Source: Thalassobaculum sp. OXR-137 (GTDB lineage: Bacteria; Pseudomonadota; Alphaproteobacteria; Thalassobaculales; Thalassobaculaceae). From it: a stretch of 64,000 bases of DNA. The position numbers were made by a program, and so were the translations under genes. This document shows positions 44,587 through 54,251 of the stretch, in pieces (positions within the stretch are counted from its first letter, which is position 1; the number at the start of each line of letters is the position of its first letter). Location: positions 1,596,001-1,660,000 of the forward strand of contig NZ_CP139715.1 in assembly GCF_034377285.1 (NCBI RefSeq), read 5' to 3'. The notes under the pieces were generated by a model. The model was not told the DNA's origin, ran no database searches, and saw only the letters and a list, made by a program, of their open reading frames with translations.

Positions 44587-44787
44587 GTGGAAGATCTGGA
44601 AGAACTGAAACGCCGGCTCGCCGAACTGAAGACCGAACACCGGGATCTGGACGACGTGATCGCCCGTCTGATCGAGCATGCGCCTTTCGACCAGATCCAG
44701 CTTCAGCGGCTGAAGAAGCGCAAGCTCTCCCTGAAGGACCAGATGAGCCGCATCGAAAGCCAGCTCCTGCCCGACATCATCGCGTAG
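44587..44787 (+). CDS. DUF465 (YdcH-like) small coiled-coil protein
   Basis: A 66-residue charged protein predicted to be a helical hairpin: EDLEELKRRLAELKTEHRDL and LQRLKKRKLSLKDQMSRIES. This is the DUF465/YdcH pattern, common and abundant in alphaproteobacteria with no defined role. I preferred the second GTG because GAGGG lies six bases before it; a GTG at 44563 in the same frame would add eight residues (MRIATEGS). Confidence 0.85.
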   Translation: MEDLEELKRRLAELKTEHRDLDDVIARLIEHAPFDQIQLQRLKKRKLSLKDQMSRIESQLLPDIIA

Positions 44788-44802
44788 CTTCCCGTTCCCA
44801 CC

Positions 44803-44816
44803 CCCGTCATCCCGAA
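44803..44816 (+). repeat. 14-base fragment of the palindromic repeat
   Basis: CCCGTCATCCCGAA is identical to the outer left arm of the palindromic element at 38754-38831. It lies in the 44-base gap between two convergent genes and has no matching second arm, so it looks like a decayed half copy. Confidence 0.4.
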
Positions 44817-44831
44817 GTCGAGTGTGTGGCG

Positions 44832-45329
44832 TCAGCCACTCTTCCGGTCGTTATACTTCAGGATCACCTTGCGCAGGCCGCCGCGCAGCTCGGCGCCGAT
44901 CGGGCCGCCGTCGCCCTTGATCTTGGCCTGGCTGATCGCCTTCAGGGCGTCCACATGCATGCCCAACACTTCGGTTTCCGCCGCGCCGATCTGTTCCGAC
45001 AGGTCGATGAACTTGCAGGCGCTGTCGCCGACCTGGCTGACCAGCGGGTAGCCGAAGGTGCCGGCCTGGCCGCGCAGGTCGTGCAGCATGCGCCGGACCC
45101 GGCCCAGCGCCTCCTTGTCGGCGCCGTCGCTGGCGCGCACCGCCTCCATCTCCTGGCCCAGGGCCGGGATCGCGGCGGCGAAGATCTCCTCGAACTCGCC
45201 GGACAGTTTCTGCACCTGCTTGTCCGCGCGCCGGATCAGGTTCGCCGGATCGACCCCCTGCTCGATCCGGACCTTCTTGCGGATCGGGTTCGGGTTCTCG
45301 ATGAACTCGACCTTCGGATTGTCGCTCAT
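44832..45329 (-). CDS. HPt (histidine phosphotransfer) domain protein
   Basis: A 165-residue protein. A helical HPt-type segment contains H83 in RRMLHDLRGQAGTFGYPLV, matching HxxxGxAxxxG with the phospho-accepting histidine. A basic N-terminal section (RKKVRIEQGVDPANLIRRAD) precedes it. It starts 28 bases after a receiver-domain gene, so the two may exchange phosphate in a relay. No kinase gene is adjacent; the orphan kinases elsewhere in the window are possible but unproven partners. Confidence 0.82.
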   Translation of the reverse strand: MSDNPKVEFIENPNPIRKKVRIEQGVDPANLIRRADKQVQKLSGEFEEIFAAAIPALGQEMEAVRASDGADKEALGRVRRMLHDLRGQAGTFGYPLVSQVGDSACKFIDLSEQIGAAETEVLGMHVDALKAISQAKIKGDGGPIGAELRGGLRKVILKYNDRKSG

Positions 45330-45357
45330 CCCCGCGTCCTCGCGTCTCGGCCCGGTA

Positions 45358-45900
45358 TCACGCCTGGCTCCTCACATCGACATCCTTTCCGGCATCCATC
45401 GACCGGTCGTCGGCCCGTCGCCGCGGGCCCTTGTAGATCGGATCGAAGCGCCGCCGCCGGTCGGGACCGAAATAGGACCCGGTGCGCACGAACCGGCGCG
45501 GATTCTCGATGATGGAGACGATCCGGGCATAGATCGCGGCGGCCGAGACCGGCTTGGCCAGGAACTCGGTCATCCCGGTGTCGCGGGCCTGCAGCACGTT
45601 GCGGGCGATGGTATTGGCGGAGACGACGATCACCGGCGTGAGCGGATTCAGCCCGCGTTTGCCCCCGCGGACCGTCTGCAGAAGCTTGGCGCCGGACATC
45701 CCGTCCAACTCCCAATCCATGACGATGATGTCGGCGGCGTTGTTGCGAAGTTCCTCCAGCGCCTCCTGCCCGTCGCGGGCCTCCTGCACATGGGTCACGC
45801 CGAGTCCTTTGATGACGTTAACCAATATAGACCGCATGAATCGGTTATCCTCGACCACAAGGACCGAGATCGCGTCCAATGCATACGTCTTCATCGACAT
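45358..45900 (-). CDS. Single-domain response regulator with a basic C-terminal tail
   Basis: A 180-residue protein. Residues 10-130 are a receiver domain: acidic pair E17/D18 (LVVEDNRFMRSILV), phospho-acceptor D62 (IVMDWELDGMSGAKL) and K116 (TEFLAKPVSAAAI). The tail (FVRTGSYFGPDRRRRFDPIY, then GPRRRADD) is short, Arg-rich and shared by many alphaproteobacterial stand-alone receivers, without a DNA-binding domain. It precedes the HPt gene, implying a phosphorelay. Divergent from purE. Confidence 0.9.
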   Translation of the reverse strand: MSMKTYALDAISVLVVEDNRFMRSILVNVIKGLGVTHVQEARDGQEALEELRNNAADIIVMDWELDGMSGAKLLQTVRGGKRGLNPLTPVIVVSANTIARNVLQARDTGMTEFLAKPVSAAAIYARIVSIIENPRRFVRTGSYFGPDRRRRFDPIYKGPRRRADDRSMDAGKDVDVRSQA

Positions 45901-45971
45901 CAGCTACGCCTTTGATCACAAGAGTTTATTCTAACCGTCGCAACCTGCGATGTCAGCAAGGCTGGCTGTTC

Positions 45972-46000
45972 TTGAATGAGACCGGTCCCGTTCGTATAGT
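45972..46000 (+). promoter_or_regulatory. Sigma-70-type promoter of purEK
   Basis: TTGAAT (45972-45977) and TATAGT (45995-46000) are separated by exactly 17 bases and lie about 55 bases upstream of the purE ATG. A small GC hairpin follows. This is the clearest consensus-like promoter in the window. Confidence 0.65.
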
Positions 46001-46056
46001 CCGCGGCTTCGCGGCCACAGGCGGCTGCGGGCACAATCGACAACTTGGAGGCGAGT

Positions 46057-46548
46057 ATGCCCTCTCCCAAGGTCGGCGTGATCATGGGCAGCCAGTCCGA
46101 CTGGTCAACCATGAAACACGTCTGCGACGTATTGGACGCCCTCGGGGTCGCGTATGAAGCGCGCATCATCTCGGCCCACCGCACGCCGAAGCGGATGGTT
46201 GAGTACGCCGAGGCGGCCAAGGGGCGGGGGCTTCAGGTGATCGTCGCCGGCGCGGGAGGTGCGGCGCATCTGCCGGGCATGGTCGCCTCCCTGACCTCCC
46301 TGCCGGTGCTCGGCGTACCGGTCGAGAGCAAGGCGCTGTCGGGCTGGGACAGCCTCCTGTCGATCGTGCAGATGCCGGGCGGCATTCCGGTCGGCACCCT
46401 GGCGATCGGTAAGGCCGGGGCGACCAATGCGGGGCTGATGGCCGGATCGATTCTCGCCCTGTCCGACCCCAAGGTGGACGAGACGCTGGCCGCCTGGCGC
46501 AAGGCCCGGACGGACTCGGTCGCCGACGCTCCCTCGGACGAGGGCTGA
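46057..46548 (+). CDS. purE: N5-carboxyaminoimidazole ribonucleotide mutase
   Basis: Moves the carboxyl group of N5-CAIR to C4 in purine synthesis. The 163-residue protein has the family motifs [33 protein letters not shown] and [25 protein letters not shown] precedes the ATG. It is followed two bases later by purK, the usual class I PurE pairing. Confidence 0.96.
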   Translation: MPSPKVGVIMGSQSDWSTMKHVCDVLDALGVAYEARIISAHRTPKRMVEYAEAAKGRGLQVIVAGAGGAAHLPGMVASLTSLPVLGVPVESKALSGWDSLLSIVQMPGGIPVGTLAIGKAGATNAGLMAGSILALSDPKVDETLAAWRKARTDSVADAPSDEG

Positions 46549-46550
46549 GC

Positions 46551-47648
46551 ATGGCATCCCGCCGCCCCGGCCCGCTTCCCGCCAACGCGATCATCGGTAT
46601 TCTCGGCGGCGGTCAGCTCGGCCGCATGACCGCCCTGGCGGCGGCTCCGCTGGGCTATCGCTGCCACATCTACGACCCGGATGCCGAAGGCGGACCGGCG
46701 GCCCAGGTGTCCTTTGCCGCGACCTCCGCCGCGTGGGACGACTGGGCGGCCCTGGACGCCTTCGCCCAGGCGGTGGACGTGGTCACCTACGAATTCGAGA
46801 ACGTGCCGGTGGCCACGGTCGAGTACCTGATGTCGCGGGTTCCCGTGCGGCCCGGCCCCATGGCGCTGGAAGTGGCCCAGCACCGGGTCGAGGAGAAGAG
46901 CTTCGCCCGCGCCCAGGGACTGGAGACGGCGCAGTTCTGGGGCGTGACCACCCTGGACGAGCTGATCGACGGCCTGTCGGCGGTGGGCGTGCCGGCGATC
47001 CTGAAGACCTGCCGTCTGGGCTACGACGGCAAGGGCCAGATCCGGGTCGACATGGATTCGAGCCTGGCCACGGTCTGGGAGGATCTGGGCAGCGACGACG
47101 CGATCCTGGAGCGCATGGTCCCGTTCGTCACCGAGGTCTCGGTGATCGCCGCGCGCGGCCTGGACGGCGAGATCGCCTGCTTCCCGGTGACGGAGAACAG
47201 CCACGAGGGCGGCATCCTGCGCCGCTCGGCGGTACCGGCCCGGGTGTCGGACGAGATCGCCGAGGCGGCCCGCAAGGCGGCGGAGACGCTGATCGCCGCG
47301 CTCGACATCGTCGGCCTGCTGGCGGTGGAGATGTTCGTGACGGCGGAGGGCGAGGTGCTGATCAACGAGGTGGCACCCCGGCCGCACAATTCCGGTCACT
47401 GGACACAGAATGGCTGCGCCACCTCGCAGTTCGAGCAGTTCGTGCGCGCCGTCGTCGGTCTACCGCTCGGGCCGACCGACATCCTGGTGGAATCCGAGAT
47501 GCTCAACCTGATCGGCGACGACGTGGAGAAGGTGGCGGGCTATCTGCGCGATCCGGACGCCCATGTGCATCTCTACGGCAAGGCGGAGGCCCGCCCCGGC
47601 CGCAAGATGGGCCACGTGAACCGGCGGCTCAGCCCGCGCCGAGGGTAG
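46551..47648 (+). CDS. purK: N5-carboxyaminoimidazole ribonucleotide synthase
   Basis: ATP-grasp ligase making N5-CAIR from AIR and bicarbonate. The 365-residue protein shows IGILGGGQLGRMTALAAAPL at the N-terminus, the ATP-grasp region ILKTCRLGYDGKGQIRVD and the metal/ATP site LINEVAPRPHNSGHWT. It overlaps the 3' end of the opposing ccmI gene by 20 bases, so the last residues (RRLSPRRG) are encoded over ccmI. Confidence 0.96.
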   Translation: MASRRPGPLPANAIIGILGGGQLGRMTALAAAPLGYRCHIYDPDAEGGPAAQVSFAATSAAWDDWAALDAFAQAVDVVTYEFENVPVATVEYLMSRVPVRPGPMALEVAQHRVEEKSFARAQGLETAQFWGVTTLDELIDGLSAVGVPAILKTCRLGYDGKGQIRVDMDSSLATVWEDLGSDDAILERMVPFVTEVSVIAARGLDGEIACFPVTENSHEGGILRRSAVPARVSDEIAEAARKAAETLIAALDIVGLLAVEMFVTAEGEVLINEVAPRPHNSGHWTQNGCATSQFEQFVRAVVGLPLGPTDILVESEMLNLIGDDVEKVAGYLRDPDAHVHLYGKAEARPGRKMGHVNRRLSPRRG

Positions 47649-49041
47649 CCAGCCGCTGCTCGATGGCGTCGCGGATCGGTGAGCCTTCCGGCAGGCTCTC
47701 CAGCAGCCGGCTCCACAGCGCGCGGGCGGTATCGGTGTCGCCCTTGCGCTCCGCGATCATGCCGCCGAAGAACAGTCCTTCGGGATTTTCCGGCTCTAGG
47801 TCGCGCACCCGCGCCACGGTGTCGATGAACTCCTGCGGCATCGCCCGGTTGGCGGTGCCCGGCGGGAACAGGGCGCGGGCATAGTCGAGCTGAACATCGG
47901 CCCGGTCGGGTGCCCGGTCCGCCGCTTCCTTGTAGGCAGCGACAGACTTTTCCGCCTCGCCCAGCACCTGCCAGGACCGGCCGAGCCGCAGCCAGCCGTC
48001 GATGTCGCTGGGATCGGCTTCCAGCCGGGCCTGCAATCCGTCCACCATGCCGCGGATCATCGACAGCCGGTCGTCCGCCGACATGGACTGGGCGGCGGCG
48101 ACATCCTCCTGGCTGGGCCCGCGGGGACCGCCTGTTTCGGGCCGTTCGCCGCCGACCTGATCGCGCAGGGCGGCGAGGTCGAGGTTGTTTTCGGCGGCGA
48201 CGTCTTCGATCCGCTGCATCAGCCCGGCCCGCCAGGGGGCGTCCGGCGGGGTGTCGGCCGCCAGGGTCAGCCATTGCCGCAGCGCCGCCTCGGCATTGCC
48301 GGCCTGCAGGGCGCCCAGGGCGAGATAGTAGCGGGCGCGCGGATCGGCCGGCGCGATGTCCAGAACGTTCTCGAAGGCCCGGCGGGCATCCGAAGTGACG
48401 ATTCCCCGGTCGCGCCGGACCAGCGCCTCGGCCATTTCGCCGAGCGCATCGGCCCCGCCGCCCAGCTCGGCGGCGCGCTTGAAGGCCAAGGCGGCCGGCT
48501 CGAAATCCCCGAGCGCCAGACGGGAACGACCCAGGAGCATCCAGCCCTCCAGGTCGTCAGGCTGATCGCCCAGACGCTGCTCGAGGCTCTGCACCATGTC
48601 CATGATGCCCCGCTGACGCTGGGCGAGTTCGGCCATGCGGGTGCGTTCGTCCGCCCGTGCGGAGAGCGGCAGATCGGGCATGCCCGGGCTCCCCGCCCGG
48701 AGGTAGACCAGCCCGGTGGCGATCGGCAGGCCGAGGATCACGAGACCCGCGACCGTGAACCGCCGCCAGCGAGACGCCGCCGCGCTCGCGGCCGGTGCCG
48801 CCTCGTGCCGGTCCGCTTCGGCCAGAATCCGGCGTTCGACCTCGATCCGGGCCGCGTTGGCCTCGCTGTCCGCCAGCCGGCCGGCCGCGCGGTCGCGCTC
48901 GATCTCGGCCAACTGGTCCTTCAGCACGGCAAGCCCGTGCTCGGCCCGTGTGGCACCCGGCGCCTGCCGGCGGACCAGCGGCGCGATCAGGGCGAGCACG
49001 GCGGCGAGTGCCAGAATGCCGGCGACGATCCAGAACATCAT
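47629..49041 (-). CDS. ccmI: Cytochrome c biogenesis protein CcmI (TPR)
   Basis: A 470-residue apocytochrome chaperone for Ccm haem attachment. The N-terminal half has two membrane helices ([20 protein letters not shown] and [18 protein letters not shown] near 100-117) with a leucine-zipper-like cytoplasmic loop ([20 protein letters not shown]). The periplasmic C-terminal part is TPR repeats ([40 protein letters not shown]). Its start overlaps the ccmH stop (ATGA). Last gene of the ccm operon. Confidence 0.92.
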   Translation of the reverse strand: MMFWIVAGILALAAVLALIAPLVRRQAPGATRAEHGLAVLKDQLAEIERDRAAGRLADSEANAARIEVERRILAEADRHEAAPAASAAASRWRRFTVAGLVILGLPIATGLVYLRAGSPGMPDLPLSARADERTRMAELAQRQRGIMDMVQSLEQRLGDQPDDLEGWMLLGRSRLALGDFEPAALAFKRAAELGGGADALGEMAEALVRRDRGIVTSDARRAFENVLDIAPADPRARYYLALGALQAGNAEAALRQWLTLAADTPPDAPWRAGLMQRIEDVAAENNLDLAALRDQVGGERPETGGPRGPSQEDVAAAQSMSADDRLSMIRGMVDGLQARLEADPSDIDGWLRLGRSWQVLGEAEKSVAAYKEAADRAPDRADVQLDYARALFPPGTANRAMPQEFIDTVARVRDLEPENPEGLFFGGMIAERKGDTDTARALWSRLLESLPEGSPIRDAIEQRLATLGAG

Positions 49042-49517
49042 GCCGGCCTCCCCGTTCCGTCGTCATCCTCGTCGAGCAGGGCGTCGAGCCGCATCTGCTC
49101 CTCCGGCGTCAGGGGCGCCGGGCCGGCCGACCTGCGGCGCCGCGCGAAGGCGACGATCACCGCGATCGCCCCGAGACCGAGCAGGACGGCCGGGCCGTAC
49201 CAAAGGATCAGGGTGCTCTCCGTCTTCGGCGGCTCCAGCAGGACGAAGGGGCCGTAGCGGGCGACCAGGAAGTCTAGGACCTGCTGATCGCTGTCGCCGG
49301 CCAGCAGCCGTTCGCGGACCAGCAGGCGCAGGTCGCGGGCCAGTTCGGCGTTGCTGTCGTCGATCGACTGGTTCTGACAGACCAGGCAGCGGACCTCGGC
49401 GCTGAGCGTGCGCGCGCGGGCCTCCAGGGCTGCGTCGTCCAGCACCTCGTCGGGCTGCACCGCCAGGACCGGCGCGCTCGCCAGCAGCAGCAGGGCAAAG
49501 AGCAGGGCGCGGATCAT
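49038..49517 (-). CDS. ccmH: Cytochrome c biogenesis protein CcmH/CycL (thiol reductant)
   Basis: A 159-residue membrane-anchored protein that handles the CXXCH thiols of apocytochromes. Signal peptide at residues 1-19, redox motif [14 protein letters not shown] with C44/C47, and a C-terminal anchor [20 protein letters not shown]. Its ATG overlaps the ccmG stop by four bases. Confidence 0.95.
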   Translation of the reverse strand: MIRALLFALLLLASAPVLAVQPDEVLDDAALEARARTLSAEVRCLVCQNQSIDDSNAELARDLRLLVRERLLAGDSDQQVLDFLVARYGPFVLLEPPKTESTLILWYGPAVLLGLGAIAVIVAFARRRRSAGPAPLTPEEQMRLDALLDEDDDGTGRPA

Positions 49518-50047
49518 TTGGCCAGTTCCTTCAGCAGCGGCACCAGCGTCGCCTCGGCCACCCGCTCTGTGACCTCGCCCACATGGCGATGGCGGATCAC
49601 CCCGTTGCCGTCGATGACATAGGTCTCCGGCACCCCATAGACGCCGAACTCGATGCCGGTGCGGCCGTCGCGGTCGACGCCGATGCGCTCGTACGGGTCG
49701 CCGAGATCGGCCAGGAAGCGGCGCGTGGCCACCGGATCGTCCTTATAGGCGAGGCCGTAGACCGTCACGCCGTCGCCGGCCAGCGCCTGCAGACGCGGGA
49801 TCTCGGCCCGGCACGGCGCGCACCAGGAGGCGAAGATGTTGACCAGCACCGGCTTGCCGGCGAGGTCCGACGAGGCAAGACCGGGGGCGCCTGGCTCCAG
49901 CCCCGGCAGGTCGAAGGCCGGCACCGGCTTGTCCAGGAGCACCGACGGCAGCTCCTGCGGGTTGCGTCCCTCCAGGATCGGCCAGGCGAGGGCCACGACC
50001 AGCGCGATGGCGGCCAGCAGCGGGATCAGGGCAAAAAGGCGGCGCAC
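49514..50047 (-). CDS. ccmG: Thiol:disulfide interchange protein CcmG/DsbE
   Basis: A 177-residue periplasmic thioredoxin-like reductant for cytochrome c maturation. N-terminal anchor ([20 protein letters not shown]), then the thioredoxin fold with C76/C79 in [17 protein letters not shown] and the cis-proline segment [18 protein letters not shown] start four bases after the ccmF stop. Confidence 0.95.
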   Translation of the reverse strand: MRRLFALIPLLAAIALVVALAWPILEGRNPQELPSVLLDKPVPAFDLPGLEPGAPGLASSDLAGKPVLVNIFASWCAPCRAEIPRLQALAGDGVTVYGLAYKDDPVATRRFLADLGDPYERIGVDRDGRTGIEFGVYGVPETYVIDGNGVIRHRHVGEVTERVAEATLVPLLKELAK

Positions 50048-50051
50048 GGGT

Positions 50052-52028
50052 TCAGTCGTCTCCGCCGGCTGCGGCGAGATCCATCCGGGCGCGGCGCGGC
50101 GCCGGGGCGCCGACGCGCAGGCGCCGGTCGGCCAGCGACACCAGCCCGCCCAGCGACATCAGGAAGCCGCCGACCCAGATCCACATCACCAGGGTCTTGT
50201 AGTAGACGCGGATGGTCCAGCGATCCCCGTCGGCCGGCTCGCCGAGCACGGTGTAGAGGTCGCCGGCCGGTCGCACCCGGATCGCGGCCTCCGTCGTCTG
50301 CTGGCCCTCGGCCGGGAAGAAGCGGCGTTCGGATTCCAGACGATGGCCGTCTTCCAGAACGAAACTGCCGACCTGGGCGTTGAAGTTCGGACCGGCGCGC
50401 TCGGTGACCCCCTCGAAGGTGAGGGTATGGCCGGCGATCTCAACCTTGTCGCCCGGTGCCGCGTAGCGCACGACCTCGGCGCTGAAATAGGTCTCACCGA
50501 CCGCGCCGACGATGAACACCGCCAGCCCGAAATGGGCGAGGGTCATGCCGTATGCGGAGCGCGGCAGACCGGCGGCGCGGGACAGGGAGGAGGACAGCGG
50601 CACCCGGAACAGGCGGACCCGGTCGGCCCATTCGGTGAGCACGGCGATTGCCAGCCACGCGGCAAGCGCCATGCCCAGGGCGGCCCCGACCGGCGCGCCC
50701 TGGAGCCAGGCCAGCGCCATGCCGACGCAGATCGCGATGATGGCCGCGGCCCAGAGATTGTGCAGGGCGCCGGCCAGATCGCCGCGCTTCCAGGCCAGCA
50801 TCGGGCCGATGCCGAGCGCGATGATCAGCGGCACCATCAGCGGCACGAACGTCGCCTCGAAGAACGGCGGGCCGACGGAAACCTTCTCGCCGGTCACGGT
50901 CTCCAGCGCCAGCGGATAGAGGGTGCCGATCAGGACCGTGGCGGCGCCGGTGGCGTTGAGCAGGTTGTTCAGCACCAGCCCGCCCTCGCGGCTGATCGGG
51001 CGGAACACGCCGCCCCCCTCCATCGTCGGCGCGCGCCACGCGTAGAGCGCGAAGGAGCCGCCGATGGCGATGGCGAGCAGAACCAGGATGAACATGCCGC
51101 GCTCCGGATCGACCGCGAAGGCATGGACGCTGGTCAGCACGCCGGAGCGGACCAGGAAGGTCCCGAGCAGCGACAGGGCGAAGGCGATCAGGGCCAGCAG
51201 GATGGTCCAGCTCTTCAGGGCGTCGCGCTTCTCCACCACGATGGCGGAGTGCAGCAGGGCGGTCGCCGCCAGCCAGGGCATGAAGCTGGCGTTCTCCACG
51301 GGATCCCAGAACCACCAGCCGCCCCAGCCGAGTTCGTAATAGGCCCAGCCCGAGCCCAGCGTGATGCCGGCGGTCAGGGCCACCCAGGCGGCCAGGGTCC
51401 AGGGCCGCACCCAGCGCGCCCAGGACGGATCGACGCGACCTTCCAGCAGGGCGGCCACGGCGAAGGAGAAGGTGGTCGAGAGCCCGACATAGCCGAGGTA
51501 GAGCATCGGCGGATGCAGGGCGAGGCCGATATCCTGCAGCAGGGGGTTCAGTCCGCGGCCGTCGATCGGCGCCGGGATCACCCGCTCGAAGGGGTTGGAG
51601 GTGAACAGGATGAAGGCCAGGAAGCCGATGCCGATCAGGCCCTGGATCGCGATGGTCCGCGCCCGCAGGCTTTCCGGCAGGTTGCCGCCGAAGGCCGCCA
51701 CCGCCGCGCCGAACAGCGACAGGATCAGCACCCAGAGCAGCATCGAGCCCTCGTGGTTCCCCCACACGCCCGAGACCTTGTAGAGCATCGGCTTCAGGGA
51801 ATGGGAGTTCTCGGCCACGTTGGAGACCGAAAAGTCGGAGGTCACAAAGGCGTGAGTCAGTGCGCCGAAGGCAAAGATCAGGGCGGCGAACTGCACCAGG
51901 GCGGCCGGCTGCGCCATCTCCATCAAGGTGGAATCACGCCGCGCTGCGCCGTAGAGCGGCACGACCGTCTGGAACACCGCGACGACCAGGGCGGCGGCCA
52001 GGGCCAGATGGCCGAGCTCGGCGATCAA
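50052..52028 (-). CDS. ccmF: Cytochrome c haem lyase subunit CcmF
   Basis: A 658-residue polytopic membrane protein that ligates haem from holo-CcmE to apocytochromes. The periplasmic WWD haem-binding motif is [20 protein letters not shown]. Other family segments are [20 protein letters not shown]-like ([17 protein letters not shown]) and [19 protein letters not shown] start, preceded by GGAGG, with a four-base overlap with the ccmE stop (TTGA). The longer in-frame reading upstream is a shadow of ccmE. Length fits the family. Confidence 0.94.
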   Translation of the reverse strand: MIAELGHLALAAALVVAVFQTVVPLYGAARRDSTLMEMAQPAALVQFAALIFAFGALTHAFVTSDFSVSNVAENSHSLKPMLYKVSGVWGNHEGSMLLWVLILSLFGAAVAAFGGNLPESLRARTIAIQGLIGIGFLAFILFTSNPFERVIPAPIDGRGLNPLLQDIGLALHPPMLYLGYVGLSTTFSFAVAALLEGRVDPSWARWVRPWTLAAWVALTAGITLGSGWAYYELGWGGWWFWDPVENASFMPWLAATALLHSAIVVEKRDALKSWTILLALIAFALSLLGTFLVRSGVLTSVHAFAVDPERGMFILVLLAIAIGGSFALYAWRAPTMEGGGVFRPISREGGLVLNNLLNATGAATVLIGTLYPLALETVTGEKVSVGPPFFEATFVPLMVPLIIALGIGPMLAWKRGDLAGALHNLWAAAIIAICVGMALAWLQGAPVGAALGMALAAWLAIAVLTEWADRVRLFRVPLSSSLSRAAGLPRSAYGMTLAHFGLAVFIVGAVGETYFSAEVVRYAAPGDKVEIAGHTLTFEGVTERAGPNFNAQVGSFVLEDGHRLESERRFFPAEGQQTTEAAIRVRPAGDLYTVLGEPADGDRWTIRVYYKTLVMWIWVGGFLMSLGGLVSLADRRLRVGAPAPRRARMDLAAAGGDD

Positions 52029-52516
52029 GAGTCGCCTCCGGCGTTCGGGGCGGTCCCGGGAGCAGCCGTGCCGGGCGGCGGATCGCCCTCCTTCCAGTGA
52101 CCCTGTTTCTTCAGCGCGTCGGCGACCTCCTTGGGCATGTAGGTCTCGTCGTGCTTGGCCAGGACTTCGTCGGCCTGGAAAACGGCGTCCCGCAGGCGCC
52201 CCTGGGCGACGATGCCCTGACCCTCGCGGAACAGGTCGGGCAGGATGCCCACATAGCGCACCGGCAGGCTGGTATTGCCGTCGGTCACCACGAACCGGAT
52301 CTCCGCGTCGGCGGGCCCGCGCTCGACCGAGCCGCTTTCCACGAGGCCGCCGATGCGGATGCGCCGCTCCGGATCGGTCGGCTGCGCCTGCAGGTCGGTC
52401 GGACTGAAGAAGAAGACGACGCTGTCCTCGAATGCGGTCAGCACCAGCCCGGCGGCGATGCCGAGAAAGGCGAGGCCGCCGACGATCATGGCGATGCGCT
52501 GGTTCTTGCGGGTCAT
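52025..52516 (-). CDS. ccmE: Haem chaperone CcmE
   Basis: A 163-residue periplasmic haem carrier anchored by an N-terminal helix ([20 protein letters not shown]). H122 in [12 protein letters not shown] is the covalent haem site, with Y126 as axial ligand in this family. The OB-fold core has [11 protein letters not shown] and [19 protein letters not shown] overlaps the ccmD stop by four bases. Confidence 0.95.
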   Translation of the reverse strand: MTRKNQRIAMIVGGLAFLGIAAGLVLTAFEDSVVFFFSPTDLQAQPTDPERRIRIGGLVESGSVERGPADAEIRFVVTDGNTSLPVRYVGILPDLFREGQGIVAQGRLRDAVFQADEVLAKHDETYMPKEVADALKKQGHWKEGDPPPGTAAPGTAPNAGGDS

Positions 52517-52710
52517 CGTCCGTCCTCCGCCCGGTCTTCGCCGGCGCGTCGACGGATATCGGCGCCGAGCTCGCGCAGACGGGCCACTTCCGCCTCTTGG
52601 CGGCGGGCACCAGTCCAGGAATGGATCAGGAGGCCGATCAGCACGAGCGCGGCGATGCCGTAGGACGGCCAGACATATGCCGCGTATCCACCCATCGAGA
52701 AATAGTCCAC
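52513..52710 (-). CDS. ccmD: Haem exporter subunit CcmD
   Basis: A 65-residue single-span membrane protein that helps release holo-CcmE from the CcmABC complex. The pattern is typical: [20 protein letters not shown] with the helix continuing [12 protein letters not shown], then a charged cytoplasmic tail ([14 protein letters not shown]). GTG start supported by GGGGAGA upstream. It is 141 bases after ccmC; nothing else is encoded in that gap. Confidence 0.9.
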   Translation of the reverse strand: MDYFSMGGYAAYVWPSYGIAALVLIGLLIHSWTGARRQEAEVARLRELGADIRRRAGEDRAEDGR

Positions 52711-52851
52711 GCCCGGTTCTCCCCGGTCTGTCACTCACGGGTCCCTGCGCACCCTTGTCCGTCAAACCTAAGGCGTCAGACCCGCTACGCCAAGCGTGAC
52801 GGCGGCCTGCGCCGTGCGGCCAATCGCATCACGGGGCGACAGGAATGTGGG

Positions 52852-53571
52852 TTAACGGGCCGCCGCGGCAAGCCGCATCTGGCGCAGGCGGCGTCCGGCA
52901 TAGAGGCTGCGCAGCCGGAGGATCATCATCACACCGAACAGCGAGAAATACGCGCTCGCCATCAGCATCAGCGGCAGCAGCATTTCCGGGGCGATGGACG
53001 GTCCGTCCATGCGCAGCACGCTGGCCGGCTGGTGCAGGGTGTTCCACCAGTCGACGGAGAACTTGATGATCGGCAGGTTGACCGCGCCGACCAGCGCCAG
53101 CACCGCCCCGGCCCGTCCGCCCCGGTCCTGGTCGTCGAAGGCGTTCACCAGCGCGATATAGCCCAGATACAGGAAGAACAGGATCAGCACGGAGGTCAGC
53201 CGGGCGTCCCAGACCCACCAGGTGCCCCACATCGGCTGACCCCAGAGCGACCCCGTGGCGAGCGAGATCAGGGTGAAGCCCGCGCCGATGGGTGCGGCCG
53301 CCCGGGCCGCGAGATCCGCCAGGATATGCTTCCAGATCAGGAAGGACGCGCCGGCCAGCGCCATGGTCGCGTAGCAGGCCAGGGCCGCCCAGGCCGCCGG
53401 CACGTGCACATACATGATCCGCACCGTCTCGCCTTGCTGGTAATCGGCGGGGCTGTCGAACAGCGCGTAATACAGGCCGGCGGCGAACAGGCCGGCCGAC
53501 ACCGCCCCCAGAACCGGCAGGAGGGCGTTGGCGATGCGGAAGAACCGGGTCGGGTTGGCGAAGCGGTGCAT
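52852..53571 (-). CDS. ccmC: Haem exporter protein CcmC
   Basis: A 239-residue membrane protein with six helices that presents haem to CcmE. The WWD motif is MWGTWWVWDARLTSVLILFF; flanking haem-ligand histidine regions are IMYVHVPAAWAAL and WWNTLHQPASVLRMDGPSI. It begins HRFANPTRFFRIAN 14 bases after ccmB. Confidence 0.95.
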   Translation of the reverse strand: MHRFANPTRFFRIANALLPVLGAVSAGLFAAGLYYALFDSPADYQQGETVRIMYVHVPAAWAALACYATMALAGASFLIWKHILADLAARAAAPIGAGFTLISLATGSLWGQPMWGTWWVWDARLTSVLILFFLYLGYIALVNAFDDQDRGGRAGAVLALVGAVNLPIIKFSVDWWNTLHQPASVLRMDGPSIAPEMLLPLMLMASAYFSLFGVMMILRLRSLYAGRRLRQMRLAAAAR

Positions 53572-53585
53572 GGGGTGGATATCGC

Positions 53586-54251
53586 TCAGTCGAGCGCCTG
53601 GCGCAAGGCGGCACCCGCGGCAAGCGGCGCCAGCGGGATGGAGGCGGCCAGGATCGCGCCAAGAAACAGCAGATGCACCCGAACCGACAGCCCGGCGCCG
53701 GACGCTTCCACCGCGGACACCGCGAAGATCAGTACCGGGATCAGCAGGGGCAGGACGATCAGCGCCACCAGGACGCCGGCCCGCCGCGCCCCGACGACCA
53801 GCGCGGCGCCCACCGTGCCGAACAGGCTGACCACCGGCGTGCCGATCGCCAGGGTGGCGACCAGGGTCCAGTAAGCATCGGCGGCGAGGTTCAGGCTCAC
53901 GGCCAGCAGCGGCGCCAGCACCAGCATCGGCAGCCCGGTCGTCAGCCAATGGGCGCAGGCCTTGGCCAGGGCCAGCAGCGACAGGGGCAGGCCGGACAGG
54001 GCGAGCTGCTCGAGCCCCCCGTCTTCGGAATCCTGCTGGAACAGCCGGTCGAAGGAGAGCATCGCGGCGAGCAGGGCGGTGACCCAGAGCACCGCCGGCG
54101 CGATCCGGGACAGCAGTTCCGGCGTCGGGCCGAGGCCGAGCGGGAACAGGGCGACCACGACCACAAAGAAGGCGAGGGTCATCGCGATATCGGTGCCCTG
54201 GCGCCGGGCGAGGCGCAGGTCGCGGGCGACGACGGCGAGAAACGGTCTCAC
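53586..54251 (-). CDS. ccmB: Haem exporter permease CcmB
   Basis: A 221-residue ABC-type membrane subunit of CcmABC with six helices. Conserved parts include FDRLFQQDSEDGGLEQLALS and LIVLPLLIPVLIFAVSAVEA. The GTG start overlaps the ccmA stop (GTGA) by four bases. A longer in-frame reading runs antiphase over ccmA and is not real. Confidence 0.94.
   Translation of the reverse strand: MRPFLAVVARDLRLARRQGTDIAMTLAFFVVVVALFPLGLGPTPELLSRIAPAVLWVTALLAAMLSFDRLFQQDSEDGGLEQLALSGLPLSLLALAKACAHWLTTGLPMLVLAPLLAVSLNLAADAYWTLVATLAIGTPVVSLFGTVGAALVVGARRAGVLVALIVLPLLIPVLIFAVSAVEASGAGLSVRVHLLFLGAILAASIPLAPLAAGAALRQALD

Noticed and set aside
49836-52100. Long plus-strand open frame (754 codons) opposite ccmF and ccmG
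   Set aside because: Low-complexity translation with no motifs; the opposite strand holds CcmF with its WWD motif.
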